A DNA stretch of 64,000 nt from Buxus sempervirens (lineage: Eukaryota; Streptophyta; Magnoliopsida; Buxales; Buxaceae): assembly GCA_947561395.2 (NCBI GenBank), contig OX387183.1, forward strand, positions 12,389,402 to 12,453,401. The letters run 5' to 3'. A model generated the notes under the pieces. That model was not told where the DNA came from, searched no databases, and was given only the letters and a program-made list of their open reading frames with translations. The first letter of the stretch is position 1. Every line of letters begins with the position of its first letter. Of this stretch, positions 10,492-21,768 are shown in pieces. A program made the translations under genes and the position numbers.

Positions 10492-11460
10492 TCAAGATGG
10501 TGAATGGATATTTATTATTCCCATCTTGTGGAGTAAAGTATTAAACTGATGAGTCCCAAGAGCTTTGGTGAAGATGTCTCCAAGCTGATTGTGGGTTGTA
10601 ACATGCATAGTCTTGATCATGCCAAGCTGTATTTTTTCTCGTACCAGATGACAATCTATTTCAATGTGTTTAGTTCTTTCGTGAAAAACAGGATTTGCAG
10701 CAATATGTAATGCGGCTTGGTTGTCACAGAATAGCAAGGCATGATGAGACTGAATATCAAAATCTTTCAACAATGATATCAACCAAGTAACTTCACACAC
10801 AGTTGAGGCCATAGCTCTATACTCAGCTTCAGCTGATGATCGTGAAACTGTCTGCTGCTTCTTTGATTTCCAAGAAACAAGTGCATCACCAAGAAAAATA
10901 AAAAATCCAGTAATTGATCTTCTTGTGTCAGGACAGCTTGCCCAATCAGAATCACTGAAAGCTTTAAGTTGTATTTGAGATGTTGAAGGAAAGAGTAACC
11001 CTTGACCAACAGTCCCTTTTATGTATCTTAAAATTCTATGAGCAGCATCCAAATGTTGTTGAGTAGGCTTATCCATAAATTGACTTAAAACTTGAACTGA
11101 GTAAGAGATATCAGGTCTTGTTATAGTCAAATACAATAGCCTTCCAATCAATCTTCTATATTGTGTAGGATCAGGAAGTAGATTTGTGTCAAACTTGACT
11201 AACTTTAAATTTTGCTCCATTGGGGTCTTAGCAGGTCGAACTCCTAAGCAACCAGCATCTTCTAAAACTTCTGAGGCATATTTTCTTTGGGATAAAACAA
11301 TGCCTTTGTGAGATCTTGCTACTTCTAACCCCAAAAAATATTTCAGAACTCCCAAATCTTTCAATTTGAAATGATTGTGAAGAAAAATCTTTAAATCATG
11401 GACAGCTGTTGGATTATCACTGGCAATTATAATACCATCAACATACACCAATAATGCCAT
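10492..11460 (-). pseudogene. Copia reverse transcriptase C terminus and RNase H, partial
   Basis: 322 codons beginning [17 protein letters not shown], the end of the RT palm. The catalytic YVDD box reads YVDG here, losing the second Asp. Then come [12 protein letters not shown], the RT connection region ([29 protein letters not shown]) and RNase H, with [47 protein letters not shown] and the end LGDIFTKAL. An in-frame TAA just upstream of the ATG marks the breakpoint. It is a remnant, and no complete element is implied. Identical at 56176-57144. Confidence 0.9.
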
Positions 11461-11470
11461 GAAATTATGG

Positions 11471-13599
11471 ATGCTTTACATTAATTTCATTTTATTAATT
11501 TTATGGTAATGTCCGCACAAATGTGAAAGCGGTGTACAGAAAACTCAAGGAGTCACATGCAGCAATTAAAAATTTAAACCGATCATGACAAAATGAGCTC
11601 ATAAATTTGGGAAGAAAGATTTGGAGTAAAAGAACTCAACAAATTGATATTAAGAGAATTAAGCTAAACAAATTAAATTTTAGAGAAGATCAAAATCTCA
11701 ATGAATCCAACACGACAGCTCCAAAGCACCAAACAATATTTCTAAATACAACTATTTCTGAATTATTAGGTGCCCTTACTAGCCTCTCAAGTCAATCAAA
11801 ACACATTTTAATACCTATCTCCTATAAAAATTTTCAGCTTCTATTATTACTTTATTTACTCCATAACTTCAATGTATCAGGATAAATCCAACACTCTAAC
11901 CAATCCATCAGGCATCCACTTGGTTGCAGGATAGAGATCTTAAACATGTGATTGATACGTACAACTTAATCATACCCAACTCAATGTAACTCAAATTGTT
12001 CTCATTGAAAAAATAATGGATTATCATGTTAAGAAATGCCGTGTTCTTCTCAGCATATGCAATTTATGATGTTCTAACCATTCATTTGGAGGTCTGATCA
12101 GTATGATTTAGATAGGAGAAAAAAAGGAAAGAACCACAATAATTAGGAGTCTTTGCTATATTTTTAATAAATTTATGTGATCAAAAACTAGATCTAGATA
12201 TGGATCTGGATAAAAACGAAATAAATTAATGATACATTTCTTTTATTTGGAGATACAATATAATTATCTAGCCAACTCTTCAATCGAAAAAAGGAAAAAT
12301 AAAAAATATAAAGTAACCCTAACATCTTGATCGAATAGAAAAGATGAAATCAGACAAACCTTCAGATTGTTTAGATCGATAGCAAAAAATTGCAATCTGA
12401 AGATTTGTTGCTTGTGCGGGAGAATCTTCAAATGTCTCTCACGCAAGAGGAGAAAACAAGTAGATGGACAGACAACAGTCAAACTCCATTCGCGGGGGAG
12501 AAGCATTCTCTTGAAGATCTTCAAGAGAGGAGGATGATGGAGCAGGAAGATGAAGGTAAGCGAAGAGGATGCTATGTAGAAAAAAATCTTGACTAAAGAG
12601 GATGCTATGTAGGATTCACTTGTTTGTTTCGTAAGGAAGACGAAGAACTTACAAATTATAAGCAATATTGAGAGTAAAACTAAGTCAAAGCAACAAGGAT
12701 GGAAAAGTTCCGAACTCGATCCAGGCGATCTCCTGGTCGCTTGCGCTGCTGTAATTAGAGAAATAGTTAGGGTTTCGGAATAAAAAGGGGAAAAAAATAA
12801 AAACAGAAAATTATCACTGCAAGAAATAAGGAGTTCTATTAATTGCACGATTACCTCGATGTAGACGAAATTTCTTCGTTCGATTAAAGATTACCTTCAA
12901 AGAAGAGTGCCTGAATCGTTGATGGAAAAGAGCACACCACATCGAAAAAATTTCATATCAAGTTCGTAAATCTGCTTAAACTGGGGCAGACTTTTCAAGC
13001 ATGTCATTGAACAGAAAAATCATCTCAAATCAAGTAAGACAGATCCATTGGTTTAACTTGAGCTCAAAACTATAGGCAAAGAAATTAGGGAAAATGAAAT
13101 ACTAGTTTCGAATTCACGTGATGTTGTTGTACCTTCTTCCGGTAAAATTTGTGCATCTAAACCACACGACACAAATCAATGAGAGAAGGAAGAGAAGAAT
13201 AACAGAAGAAAGCTTAGAAATAGTCCCATCTCCTACTCCAATGTTCCCGATCCTCGTCTGCATCAGCCAAGTGAATGATCGTGACATTCAAGTAAGAAGC
13301 AAAAACGAAGTTGAGAAGCAGAGAGAGAGAGAGAGAGAAGGAGAACTGTAAGGGGGGTTTGAATGTTGAAGAAGATTGCAAAGATCAAATCAAATTGAGG
13401 GGATCGAGTAATCGGACTAAAACCCTAAAATCAGCTACGGCGGTTGCCCAAACAAATGCCGTTATATAAGCCCTTGAAACGTAATACACATGGGTTTTGT
13501 GGCGCTCGGATTTGGAGCGCCCCTGTATGTATCATTACCGGTGGTTTTTTATAGCTGCCGGTGATAATTCGCCTCTAATTCACCTAAAATTTTGTAGTG
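11471..13599. mobile_element. CACTA-type transposon end and unassigned insert in psi-CNL
   Basis: The right border reads ...AAATTTTGTAGTG at 13599, that is CACTACAAAATTTTAGG on the minus strand, the terminal signature of CACTA elements. The coding sequence of psi-CNL resumes within four bases. Subterminal palindromes such as GGCGCTC...GAGCGCC (13501-13521) and ACCGGTGG...TGCCGGTG lie just inside. I found no opposite CACTA end before the copia breakpoint at about 11470, so the left half may be deleted. The interior has no recognisable transposase. It holds a 34-bp-spaced repeat of AAGAGGATGCTATGTA near 12559 and 12593. Length and type are inference. Confidence 0.55.
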
Positions 13600-13602
13600 C
13601 TT

Positions 13603-14165
13603 CTCACCATCTAAAGTTGTTATCAGAGGAAGACAGTTTCAAATTGTTGAAGCGACATGCCTTTTCAATCCAAAATTCAGATGCACAGCCAGCTTTGGAT
13701 AGAATCGGTAAGGAAATTGCAAGAAAATTCAAGGGCTTGCCCTTGGCTGCAAAGGCACTGGGAGGAGTATTGCATACAAAGCAAGGGGAGGCTGAGTGGG
13801 AGGGGATATTGAACAGCGATATATGGGATCTAGAAACTGAACTTGGTCCGGCTTTATGGTTGAGTTACCATTATTTGCCTGCACATTTAAAGAGGTGCTT
13901 TGTTTACAGTGGAATAATCCCAAAGGACTGTGAGTTTAGGAAGGAAAAATTAACCAGTTTATGGATGGCAGAAGGTTTTTTGGAGCAAAAGGCAGAAAAT
14001 CACAAGAAAAGGATGGAGGATATAGGGGAGGGGTATTTTTGTGAGCTGGTGTCGATGTCATTCTTCCTACAATCCAGTGAAAATAAGTCAATGTTTGGAA
14101 TGCATGACCTGATGAATGATTTGGCTCGAGCTGCTTCATTAGAAACGTGTTTAACAATGGATTAG
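13603..14165 (+). pseudogene. psi-CNL NB-ARC C-terminal half (GLPL to MHD)
   Basis: Homology to the intact CNL starts at SHHLKLLSEEDSFKLLKRHAF. It includes GLPLAAKALGG (GLPL), CFVYSGIIPKDC (RNBS-D, normally CFAYCGIFPKDY) and FGMHDLMNDLA with the MHD motif. It ends at a TAG after LTMD, where the intact gene continues with DEEQLERQISEKTRHLSYW. P-loop, kinase-2 and RNBS-B are absent. The apparent start codon at 13497 lies in transposon sequence and is not meaningful. Identical at 59287-59849. Confidence 0.9.
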
Positions 14166-14499
14166 GAGAATCAATGGGAGAAATTGATTTGTGAAAAGAC
14201 TCGCCACTTTTCATATGGTAGGGATATACCAAAATCTAAAGCATTTTGTTGAGAAAATAAATTACGGACCTTCACATCTTTTGAAATAATTCATACGCCA
14301 CTATCGATCAAGGTGGAACGTGAATTGTTATCAAGGCTAGTACTAGTAAGCTTACGTGTACTATGTTTGAAATGTTCAAACGTAGGTGCGTTGCCAACAT
14401 CGATTGGTAATTTGGTACATCTGCGGTACCTAGACCTTTTCTGATACCTGAATAAGAAGATTACCAAAATCGATAAATGCTCTTTGCAATTTACAGACA
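14166..14499 (+). pseudogene. psi-CNL decayed linker and first LRRs
   Basis: Between the TAG at 14163-14165 and the next open frame, nucleotide homology to the intact CNL continues (KTRHLSYW-like, then LSKLVCLRVLSL- and IGNLV.LRYLDL-like stretches at about 14320-14440), but with stops and frameshifts. A related relic lies at 35807-36262. Confidence 0.7.
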
Positions 14500-15177
14500 T
14501 TGCTTCTACTGGGATGTCGGTACCTATATTCATTTCCTATCAACATGGGAAATCTAACCAATCTTCGGTGTCTTGACTTGCGGGGATGTTCTAAATTACA
14601 AAAAATGCCACAAGGAATCGTTGAATTGAAGGAGCTTCAAATGTTGCCACATTTCATTGTAGATGAAGATAATGATATTGTAATAGAGGAGTTGACAAAC
14701 TTGGAGCATCTCCGAGGGATACTTGAGATTTTAGGGTTGGAGAATGTCAGGGATCCCATTTACAGGAAGATTAACTTGAGGAATAAACAGCAACTCCATA
14801 CGCTCAAGCTTGTATGGAAAGACAATGACCTAGAAATTGATTCAGAGGCAAAGAGTGTTTCAAAACTTGTACTGGACCGACTGCAACCTCACGCCAATAT
14901 AGAAAGGCTCACAATTAACGGCTATTACGGAACATGTTTGCCAAGTTGGTTGGCGGGCTCCTCGAATTTGGTGGAACTACGTCTATTCGATTGTCAAAAC
15001 ATTAAGTCTCTCCCTTGCCTTGATATATCTGGAATGTCGGAACGGGAGGAACATACCTCCTTATCGATCTACAACAAGGTCGCAGAGGGAGGATTACAAT
15101 ACCACCACCACCTGACTCATCTGCAAGTATTTCCCATGCTCAAATATATTTTAATAAGATCTTGCAGGAATCTTTAG
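14500..15177 (+). pseudogene. psi-CNL LRR segment 1
   Basis: 225 codons of leucine-rich repeats matching the middle of the intact CNL. NMGNLTNLRCLDLRGCSKL corresponds to NMGNLVNLRYLDVEGCNGL, and ELQMLPHFIVDEDN to ELQMLPRFIVDEDN. ELTNLEHLRGILEILGLENVRDP and LPSWLAGSSNLVELRLFDC follow. It ends at a TAG after SCRNL, 21 bases before the next open piece. Identical at 60184-60861. Confidence 0.88.
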
Positions 15178-15198
15178 TCTTTACCTGAGGAGTTATTT

Positions 15199-15919
15199 TT
15201 GCTCCCATCTCATGAGCAATTTGAGATAGCGTCTTGTTATTCGCTGAATTCATTTTCAAGGAGAGATTCAAGGTGTTCAAGTTCAACCACTGCCATCAAA
15301 ACTACCAAGCTTATAAGCATTGTCATCCGAAAGTGTGGAAATCTGGAGTCTCGACCTGAGAGCCTAAACAAACTCACATCTCTTGAAGAATTAAGCATTT
15401 GTGATTGTCCAAACCTCAGAGATCTTCAAATTGATGATTGCAGGGGTCTCAAGTCCCTAGGAAATCAGCAGCATAACCTCACATCTCTCCGTAGTTTAAG
15501 CATCACAGATTGCCCTGATCTCATCCCCTTTTTGGAAAGCCTTGTTCCATCTCACCTAGAATCACTCACTATCTTGCCCGTATCAGAATGGGAAATTCAC
15601 TTTTGCAGATTCACATATCTTAGAAAGCTTGAAATTTATGGATGTGAGGGTATAGAATCCCTTCCGGAATGGTTGCTCCGCAGCACTCTTACTTCTCTTA
15701 ACATTTTGAAATTTCCCAATCTTAAAGCTCTACCCAATGGGCTGCAGCACCTCACCTCCCTTCATTCCTTAGTGATCGAGGAGTGTCCTAAAGTAGCCTC
15801 ATTGCTAGACCAAGGACTACCCACCAATCTCCGTATGTTGAGGATCATTAATTGTCCTCTGCTTAAACAATGGTGCGAAAGTATTAAAAGAGAAGATTGG
15901 CCCTCTTTCGCAAAGATTC
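15199..15919 (+). pseudogene. psi-CNL LRR segment 2
   Basis: About 240 codons of C-terminal LRRs of the LxxLxxLxIxxCPxL type, for example LTSLEELSICDCPNL, LTSLRSLSITDCPDL and LTSLHSLVIEECPKV, ending in LRIINCPLLKQWC as in the intact gene (LDINRCPLLEQWC). The frame closes at TAA 15922-15924, but those bases belong to the inserted LTR-like element. The original frame crosses to 19321 and ends AKIPHVVIDFEVA. Identical at 60883-61603. Confidence 0.88.
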
Positions 15920-18900
15920 TATAATGCCCCGAATCCAGGTTATGTAATGGAACCGTAACTCGCATCCGAGGGTTAGATAACAAAACCACAGGATCTATAT
16001 CAGAGTGTAAGAAACATGATATTGCATTTTATTATCATCAATCACAATATCAGAGTTCGTTAAAATATCCCAATTACCAAGCCACAATGAATTGAAGAAT
16101 TACAATTCAAAATTTACTCACTATCCCAAATGAAACAACAACTAAAATGTATCTCAACAGTCAATCAACAAAATAATCCTCTCCCCTATACTCGGGGTAA
16201 TCCGCGTCTGGCTCAACCCCACGAATATTGTCCTCACCAGGATCTGAAAACAAAACAAATCAAAATGGAATGAGATACGAATATCTCAGCAAGTAGCACA
16301 TGCATGCACAAAAAACATTTATATTGGTTCTAAAACATGCTTCAATAGTAAAACATGCATCAGTAATGATAACCAACCTTTAAGAGAAATCCGAATAATC
16401 CAAATACAACATAGATACTGATAAGGAGCAATATCAACAATCAATGCATAACAACGATTCATAAATGTAATCATAGAAACAAGTCCACGGTGGACTCATA
16501 AAATAAGACTGCCTTTAACTAGGTAATGCCGAAGTTCACCATGCCACCTTCCGGCTTAGGTGCGAAGCCGAGTACACGATCATCGTCTTATTGCGGGAGA
16601 ACCCATCCAGTACAGTGATGAGTTGGCATATACTAATCCAGTCACAGTCCAAGTACACGATAAAATGAGGAATAGCCGTAGCCAGCCGAGTACACAATCA
16701 AGCCTCACCGAGTACACGGTGGAAACGCATGCGTGAACAACTCATTACAACTAGCAAAGAAAACAATCTATTCCACTACCTAGCTCTTAACTTGACAAAT
16801 GTGGATCCACACCGAGCTATGCCATCTAGACTCGAGCTAAAGCAAAAACAGTAATTTCCTTAATATCCACTTGTGACAAAATCAAACACGTCATCCCAAG
16901 TTCACGGGGCATCTCTGAGTACACAGAGGAAACAACACCCCAAGTACATGGGCATCCCCAAGTACACGGAGGTAAGATGACCATCAATCCAACAACAATC
17001 CCAAAACATCATTCAAGTACATGGAGAAAACCAATTGCTCACATTTATCCAAAATAATCTGATTTCAAGTTTCTTTTCAAAGTGTTGCATAAAATTCCCT
17101 TTTAATAACCCAAAAGTTTGTAAAGCTGTTAAGTTTTGGTTAAACTGGCAACTCCGAAATTAAAACAGAACCTTAATCCTCTTATTTAATTAAATCTGGT
17201 ATTTTATGATTCATGCCCAAACAGTAGTTCCTACATATGGTTTATACTCCAAACATCTTGTTTTATATACAGCCTTGAAGCTTACCTTTTACTATCCTAT
17301 TTCTTTTTACATTACCTATTTATGCACTTACTTCAACAATCCCAGATTTACTCAACTCCAGCTTGCTTATCCCTAACTAACCCTCGAATTGATTTTCCAA
17401 GTTCAGGTTGCATAACGAAGGCATATGTGCTGGAGAAATCTACAGCACCCTATCACACTTCTCCAGCAGATTTCAGTGTTTTTAGCACTTAATATCTTGA
17501 TATAACCTCAGTTTTCCAACACATATACGTCCTTTAAGACACCTTACCTACATGTATTTAAACTATTTAAAAGTTAAGTCTTTAATTGGAATTTATAACC
17601 ACCATACAATCTAAAATAAAATAGTGCTAGTGCTGACCCTGGAGAAGTAGGTGCCAACCATCACGTAATATATTTCAGCAGTCATGATCTTTAAACTCTA
17701 ACCCAGCACCTTTGGTATCCAAGGCAATACATGCTCACTTAATTTTTAACACTGATTGACCTCTAATTAGAACCCCAAGTAGCTCAACATAACTTTAAAA
17801 GAGTGTTAATGAAATAACAGCAACCCTTTACATCAACTCAACGCCAATTCCACTCTCACTTGGGCCATGCTTCCTATACTCTTAATATCAGAATTACCTA
17901 GATTGCTCTCATTCAAGATCCTTAAGACCTTCTCCAACCTGACTCATTAAAGTGTAGTCAATTAAATAATATGAAACAACCACGATCGTACTAAAATGGG
18001 GCTGGAGTTGACCTCTGATGAGGTTGGCGCCAGATATCCAAGTTACTGCAAACTCAATGCCATCGACCAGATGTTGGCCATGACCAGATGTTGGCCATTT
18101 ACTATTTGAGCAACAGCACCTGGAGCAGACCTTTTAAAAGGTTGGCGCCAGGTGAACAGTACCCAGCGCCAGACTCAATCTCAATTTAACGACTATCAAC
18201 TAGTAAATAACAAGGCTGAAATGATGCACCTCCTTCGAATTGTTTCCAGAAAATTCTACCACTCAAAATATGCATCTAACCATCATTTAAAATTTCTAGA
18301 TCAAGAAATAGGTTAACCACCATTAGACGTTCATACCATAACAAAATAGAGAATTAAGTTCACTTCACTCTTAGGTTTCATGCTTCAATCAAAATCATCC
18401 GAAAACCATTTAAATCTGTGTTACTTACATATAAATAACTACAGGTTTCAATTAGACACAAATTAGAATTTCCTTAACTTACAATAGCATTTTATCATAC
18501 AGTAGCCGTCCATATTTAAAACTAAACCAATTTCTCGACTAAAAACAGCTAAACTGAAATTTGATTGTGCTACTTACCTCTACTCAACGAATTCCAGTTG
18601 CTGAACCTTCAATTGCACAAAGAAGATTCTGAGATTTCCTTCCAAAACAAGGATGAACCTCACTGCTCTGCAGAATTGTAATAATCAGATCATATAATCC
18701 AGATTTGAACTTCTCCAATTGTGATTGAAATGCCACATATTATAACTAGATTTACTTGATATTACCTGAATTTCGAATAACAACTACTCAATCACACATT
18801 TTCTTGTTTATGAACATATGGAAGTTGCTGTTGCAGAAATTCCAATCTCCTTTGATCAGAACCAAACGGCCACACAACTTTCCTTGATCTCTCTCTATCC

Positions 18901-19316
18901 GCCAAATCTAATCCAGAACCTTAGCTCCTTCTTTCCTTCTCTGAGAAACTCCAACCCTCAATTCGATCGACTGCCAAATGAAACCAGCGAGCTCACTTTA
19001 AACTCATATTTATAGTTGCCGCTCAATGAGCCACTTAAATCACTATCCCTTGTAGTGCCACACTACAACACTCCTTACACCAGCAGTTTTGTTTGGCTAG
19101 ATAACCCATGAATGCCACATCATCATTAAATTTAATTTCCCAAATAAAAATTTACTAAGATTACCTCACCTCCATAAATTGAAATTTATGATCTGGTTCA
19201 CCCGCATCTTAATTTAATCCCCCTTCGATCTCCTTCTCTACAAAAATCCACCAATTAGCTTTAATTAAAACACTAAACTAATAATTTTTATTTTCATAAA
19301 AATTAAGGATTTTACA
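15920..19316. mobile_element. 3.4-kb LTR-like insertion with 5-bp TSD in psi-CNL, copy A
   Basis: Bounded by direct repeats GATTC at 15915-15919 and 19317-19321. Ends are TATAATGCCCCG and GGATTTTACA, resembling TGTAA...TTACA LTR termini with a G-to-A change at the second base. Removing it restores the psi-CNL frame exactly. The 3,397-bp interior has no gag or pol, and one 65-codon frame (18818) that looks fortuitous. It contains eight scattered AGTACACG/AGTACATG motifs (16560-17040) and repeats of GATGTTGGCC and TTGGCGCCAG (about 18030-18160). A large solo LTR or a non-autonomous LARD-like element are both possible. Copy B holds 61604-64000 of it. Confidence 0.85.
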
Positions 19317-19353
19317 GATTCCTCACGTGGTGATTGATTTTGAGGTAGCATAA
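19317..19353 (+). pseudogene. psi-CNL last codons beyond the insertion
   Basis: After the second GATTC the sequence reads CCTCACGTGGTGATTGATTT... and ends at GTAGCATAA. In the frame of the LRR segment this gives PHVVIDFEVA then stop, comparable to the ENIVIDGKLL end of the intact CNL. Confidence 0.85.
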
Positions 19354-19399
19354 TTTATTGTGTTTACTAAGTGACCCATGCACTTTTATATGTTTATTA

Positions 19400-20565
19400 T
19401 TATTGGTAATGCACAATTCATAATTGACTTTATCCATCTAACTTATTGATGGATTGTTGGCAGGATTTTTATCTCGATTGAACTATAGCCTCCTCTCTTC
19501 ATGCAACTACAACTTTCTCAATCAGGTCTCTCTCTCTCCTTTTTATTTCCTCTATTTTGTTGAACTCATAATTGGTGAAGTTTACAATTTGAAGGGAACT
19601 AAATTTATTTGAAAATTTGAATGCCTACATAACTGCCAACTAGAATCTCTCCTTGACAAATATCACACATATTTTCAAACCCTTATGTTGTTTTCAGTTT
19701 ATGCAAAGATCATTGTTTACTTCCATTAATTCATAGCATGATTTTATTTTTATTTTTTTATATCTTTGTTTAATATTATCAATCTGGGATTAGATTGTGG
19801 TGCTATTTTGTTCCTCTTAGTTCCTTCACACACACAAAAAAACACTTGATTACATGCAAATACACATAAAGAAGGAAATACTTTTAACTTGGTACTTGTT
19901 TGTAAATGGTTTAAGTTCTTGAAATTTTTAGTTAGTAACTAAATGCTTATATCATGGCTATACTTATTTAACTCTTGTTGGATTTTACTCAGCATGGTCA
20001 CTTTCTGAAGGACCTAATTTATAGAAGTGAAAAATCAATATGCATCATTGTAGAAGGATATAAGCAATGGTTATGTGTGAGATTCTACTGATTTTTTTTT
20101 TGCAAAGCCATGCATAAGCAGAGACTACTGTAAGTAAATGCCTAGGCAAGTCACAATGTAGATGGCTGAGTCATTCATGAGCAGAGTATGTTGTATTTAT
20201 ATGGTTTGCAAGTGCTTGCTGATGAGGTCCTTCAGTTAGAATTTGACATGAATCTTCTGTTAACGAAAGCAAAGATGCTTAAGCATAAACTATGCTGCGT
20301 GAACTAAGTAAATAAAATCATCTTTCTATGTCTAATTTTGAGTCTTGAGGCACAAATTTGAAGCCCGTATTTTTAATACTAAAACAAAAGGTTTACCATA
20401 TTTAGATATTTAGACCATTTATGGGAACTGTTACATGCATAGATCATTACAAAATTTGCTTGTTTTCGAACCCATTTTCTTTTATTTTCTTTGATTCTCT
20501 TAATGGGTTTCAAGATGTCTCAATTTAGGTTGCAGAAATTTGCATATTGAAGCTTTACAAGTCTT
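19400..20565 (+). repeat. 3' flank of psi-CNL, inverted match to the intact CNL's 3' flank
   Basis: This flank matches the reverse complement of about 38595-40190, with substitutions and small indels. Shared stretches include TAGTTAGTAACT with ATATCATGGCTATACTTATTTA, AGGTCCTTCAGTTAGAATT, GAGGCACAAATTTGAA, ACTGTTACATGCATAGATCATTACAAAAT and ATTCTCTTAATGGGTTTCAAG. It puts psi-CNL and CNL in a tail-to-tail inverted pair. TTGGCAG near 19456 could be a splice acceptor of a 3'-UTR intron. No coding sequence is seen. Confidence 0.85.
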
Positions 20566-20828
20566 TCTATATCCATTCCACAATTAAAAGCAACCTTCAG
20601 ATGCCCATCAGTTGCATAAAAGCAACCTTCATTGTTACCACTCTTATAAATATTGGGATTGTCTCAGTTCCCAAACATGAGATTAATTCTGACATAACCC
20701 TTGCTCCCACAGGCCACAGTTACTCCTTGCCAAAATGGTTCACCAGTCAACGGTCGTTGATAATGTCAAAAAATGGAGGGGGAAGTTCTAAAATTGGTTT
20801 CCTTGTTTCCAGAATGTTCTTAAAGTAG

Positions 20829-20868
20829 AATATATATATACATACATACATATATATATATATATATT
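20829..20868. repeat. TA/CATA microsatellite
   Basis: Alternating TATATA and CATACATA for about 40 bp. Confidence 0.9.
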
Positions 20869-21768
20869 GGATGTCTGAAGACTTGTATGCACTCACACTT
20901 TAATACCCATAAAGAAGCACCCAATTTCATCCATCGATGTGTCTTCTGGCGTTGAGTTCTGAGCATAAGTCCTCATGAAATTTCCAGGGGCTCAGAAAAG
21001 TGAAAGTCTTTGTTGTATCCCATGTTTAGCAAAATGTGACAGTGGGAAAGGGGATGCCATCAACCCAAAATGAATCACTTTCTTTGTTTTGAGGATTGTT
21101 GTCCTTTCTTGGGTGCTGAAGCTGGATGCTAAATGTACTATAAACTTCCAAATCAGACGGATGCTTAAACCACCCAGCAAAAGAAATTACTCACGGATTG
21201 GATCAAAGCCTATCTTTCATCTTCATCACTTCCATATCATCAGATCTGACTGTACTATTGCCTATAACATGACGAGTTGCTACACCATATATCCTAATAA
21301 TGTACTTATTCCTTTTTCCTGTCAATTATGCTATCAGCTAATAATGAGGTTGTAATCACATTCCCAAATCTACTTAGATCCAATGAGCTAAGCATCTCAA
21401 CAAAAAACATGTATTTTTTTGGAGACCTTGAATGATCAGAAAATTCTTATTGTTTCGGATGACAAAGACTGATCAATAATGCGTTAATTGGAATGTCTAG
21501 TGGACCTTTTTTAAAGCAAAGAAGACTGATAGCAAAATCTTGAGTATTACAAGAATAAACCTGGAAATTGGCACTCGCATGCTCATCATGTGAGGCATTT
21601 TCCATGATTTTACCCCAAAAGAAGGCCTGCAGCATCAATTTCCAAAAAAGAGGCCTTTCCCATAATTTTATCTTTTTTTTTTCTTAAGAAAAATTATTAA
21701 TGGTTAGTGGAGTTGAAGAGTAATTATCTGGACTGAAAGTGTTTGTGTTCTTTTTATGGAATTCGCTC
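20869..21768. other. Non-coding stretch, nothing recognised
   Basis: AT-rich DNA with only short, unconvincing open frames on both strands. Confidence 0.5.

Larger units (their letters stand above)
10262..11470 (-). mobile_element. 3' fragment of a Ty1/copia element inserted in psi-CNL, copy A
   Basis: Read on the minus strand: the end of reverse transcriptase plus RNase H (11460-10492), a polypurine tract CTTGAGGGGGAG (10496-10485) and a 223-bp 3' LTR (10484-10262) starting TGTTAAAG and ending TGTCAACA. The rest of the element, including its 5' LTR, is missing beyond about 11470, so no target duplication can be checked. It sits directly after the CC segment of psi-CNL. LTR and body belong to a copia lineage different from the one at 27799. 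Confidence 0.9.
9926..19353 (+). pseudogene. CC-NB-ARC-LRR resistance pseudogene (psi-CNL), copy A
   Basis: This is a relative of the intact CNL at 40268-43969, in pieces. A coiled-coil exon (9926-10261) starts at the ATG homologous to that of the intact gene. A copia fragment and CACTA-type DNA (10262-13599) have replaced the P-loop half of NB-ARC. The GLPL-to-MHD part follows (13603-14165), then a decayed LRR start (14166-14499), two LRR pieces (14500-15177, 15199-15919), a 3.4-kb LTR-like insertion (15920-19316) and finally the last codons and a TAA stop at 19317-19353. Without the P-loop and kinase-2 motifs it cannot bind nucleotide like a normal NLR. It is at least partly duplicated at 55610-64000. 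Confidence 0.92.

Noticed and set aside
12264..12848. 194-codon minus-strand hydrophobic frame
   Set aside because: Phe/Leu-rich translation of A-rich DNA inside the insertion in psi-CNL; no recognisable domain.
18818..19015. 65-codon frame in the LTR-like insertion
   Set aside because: Isolated, no family, inside a mobile element.
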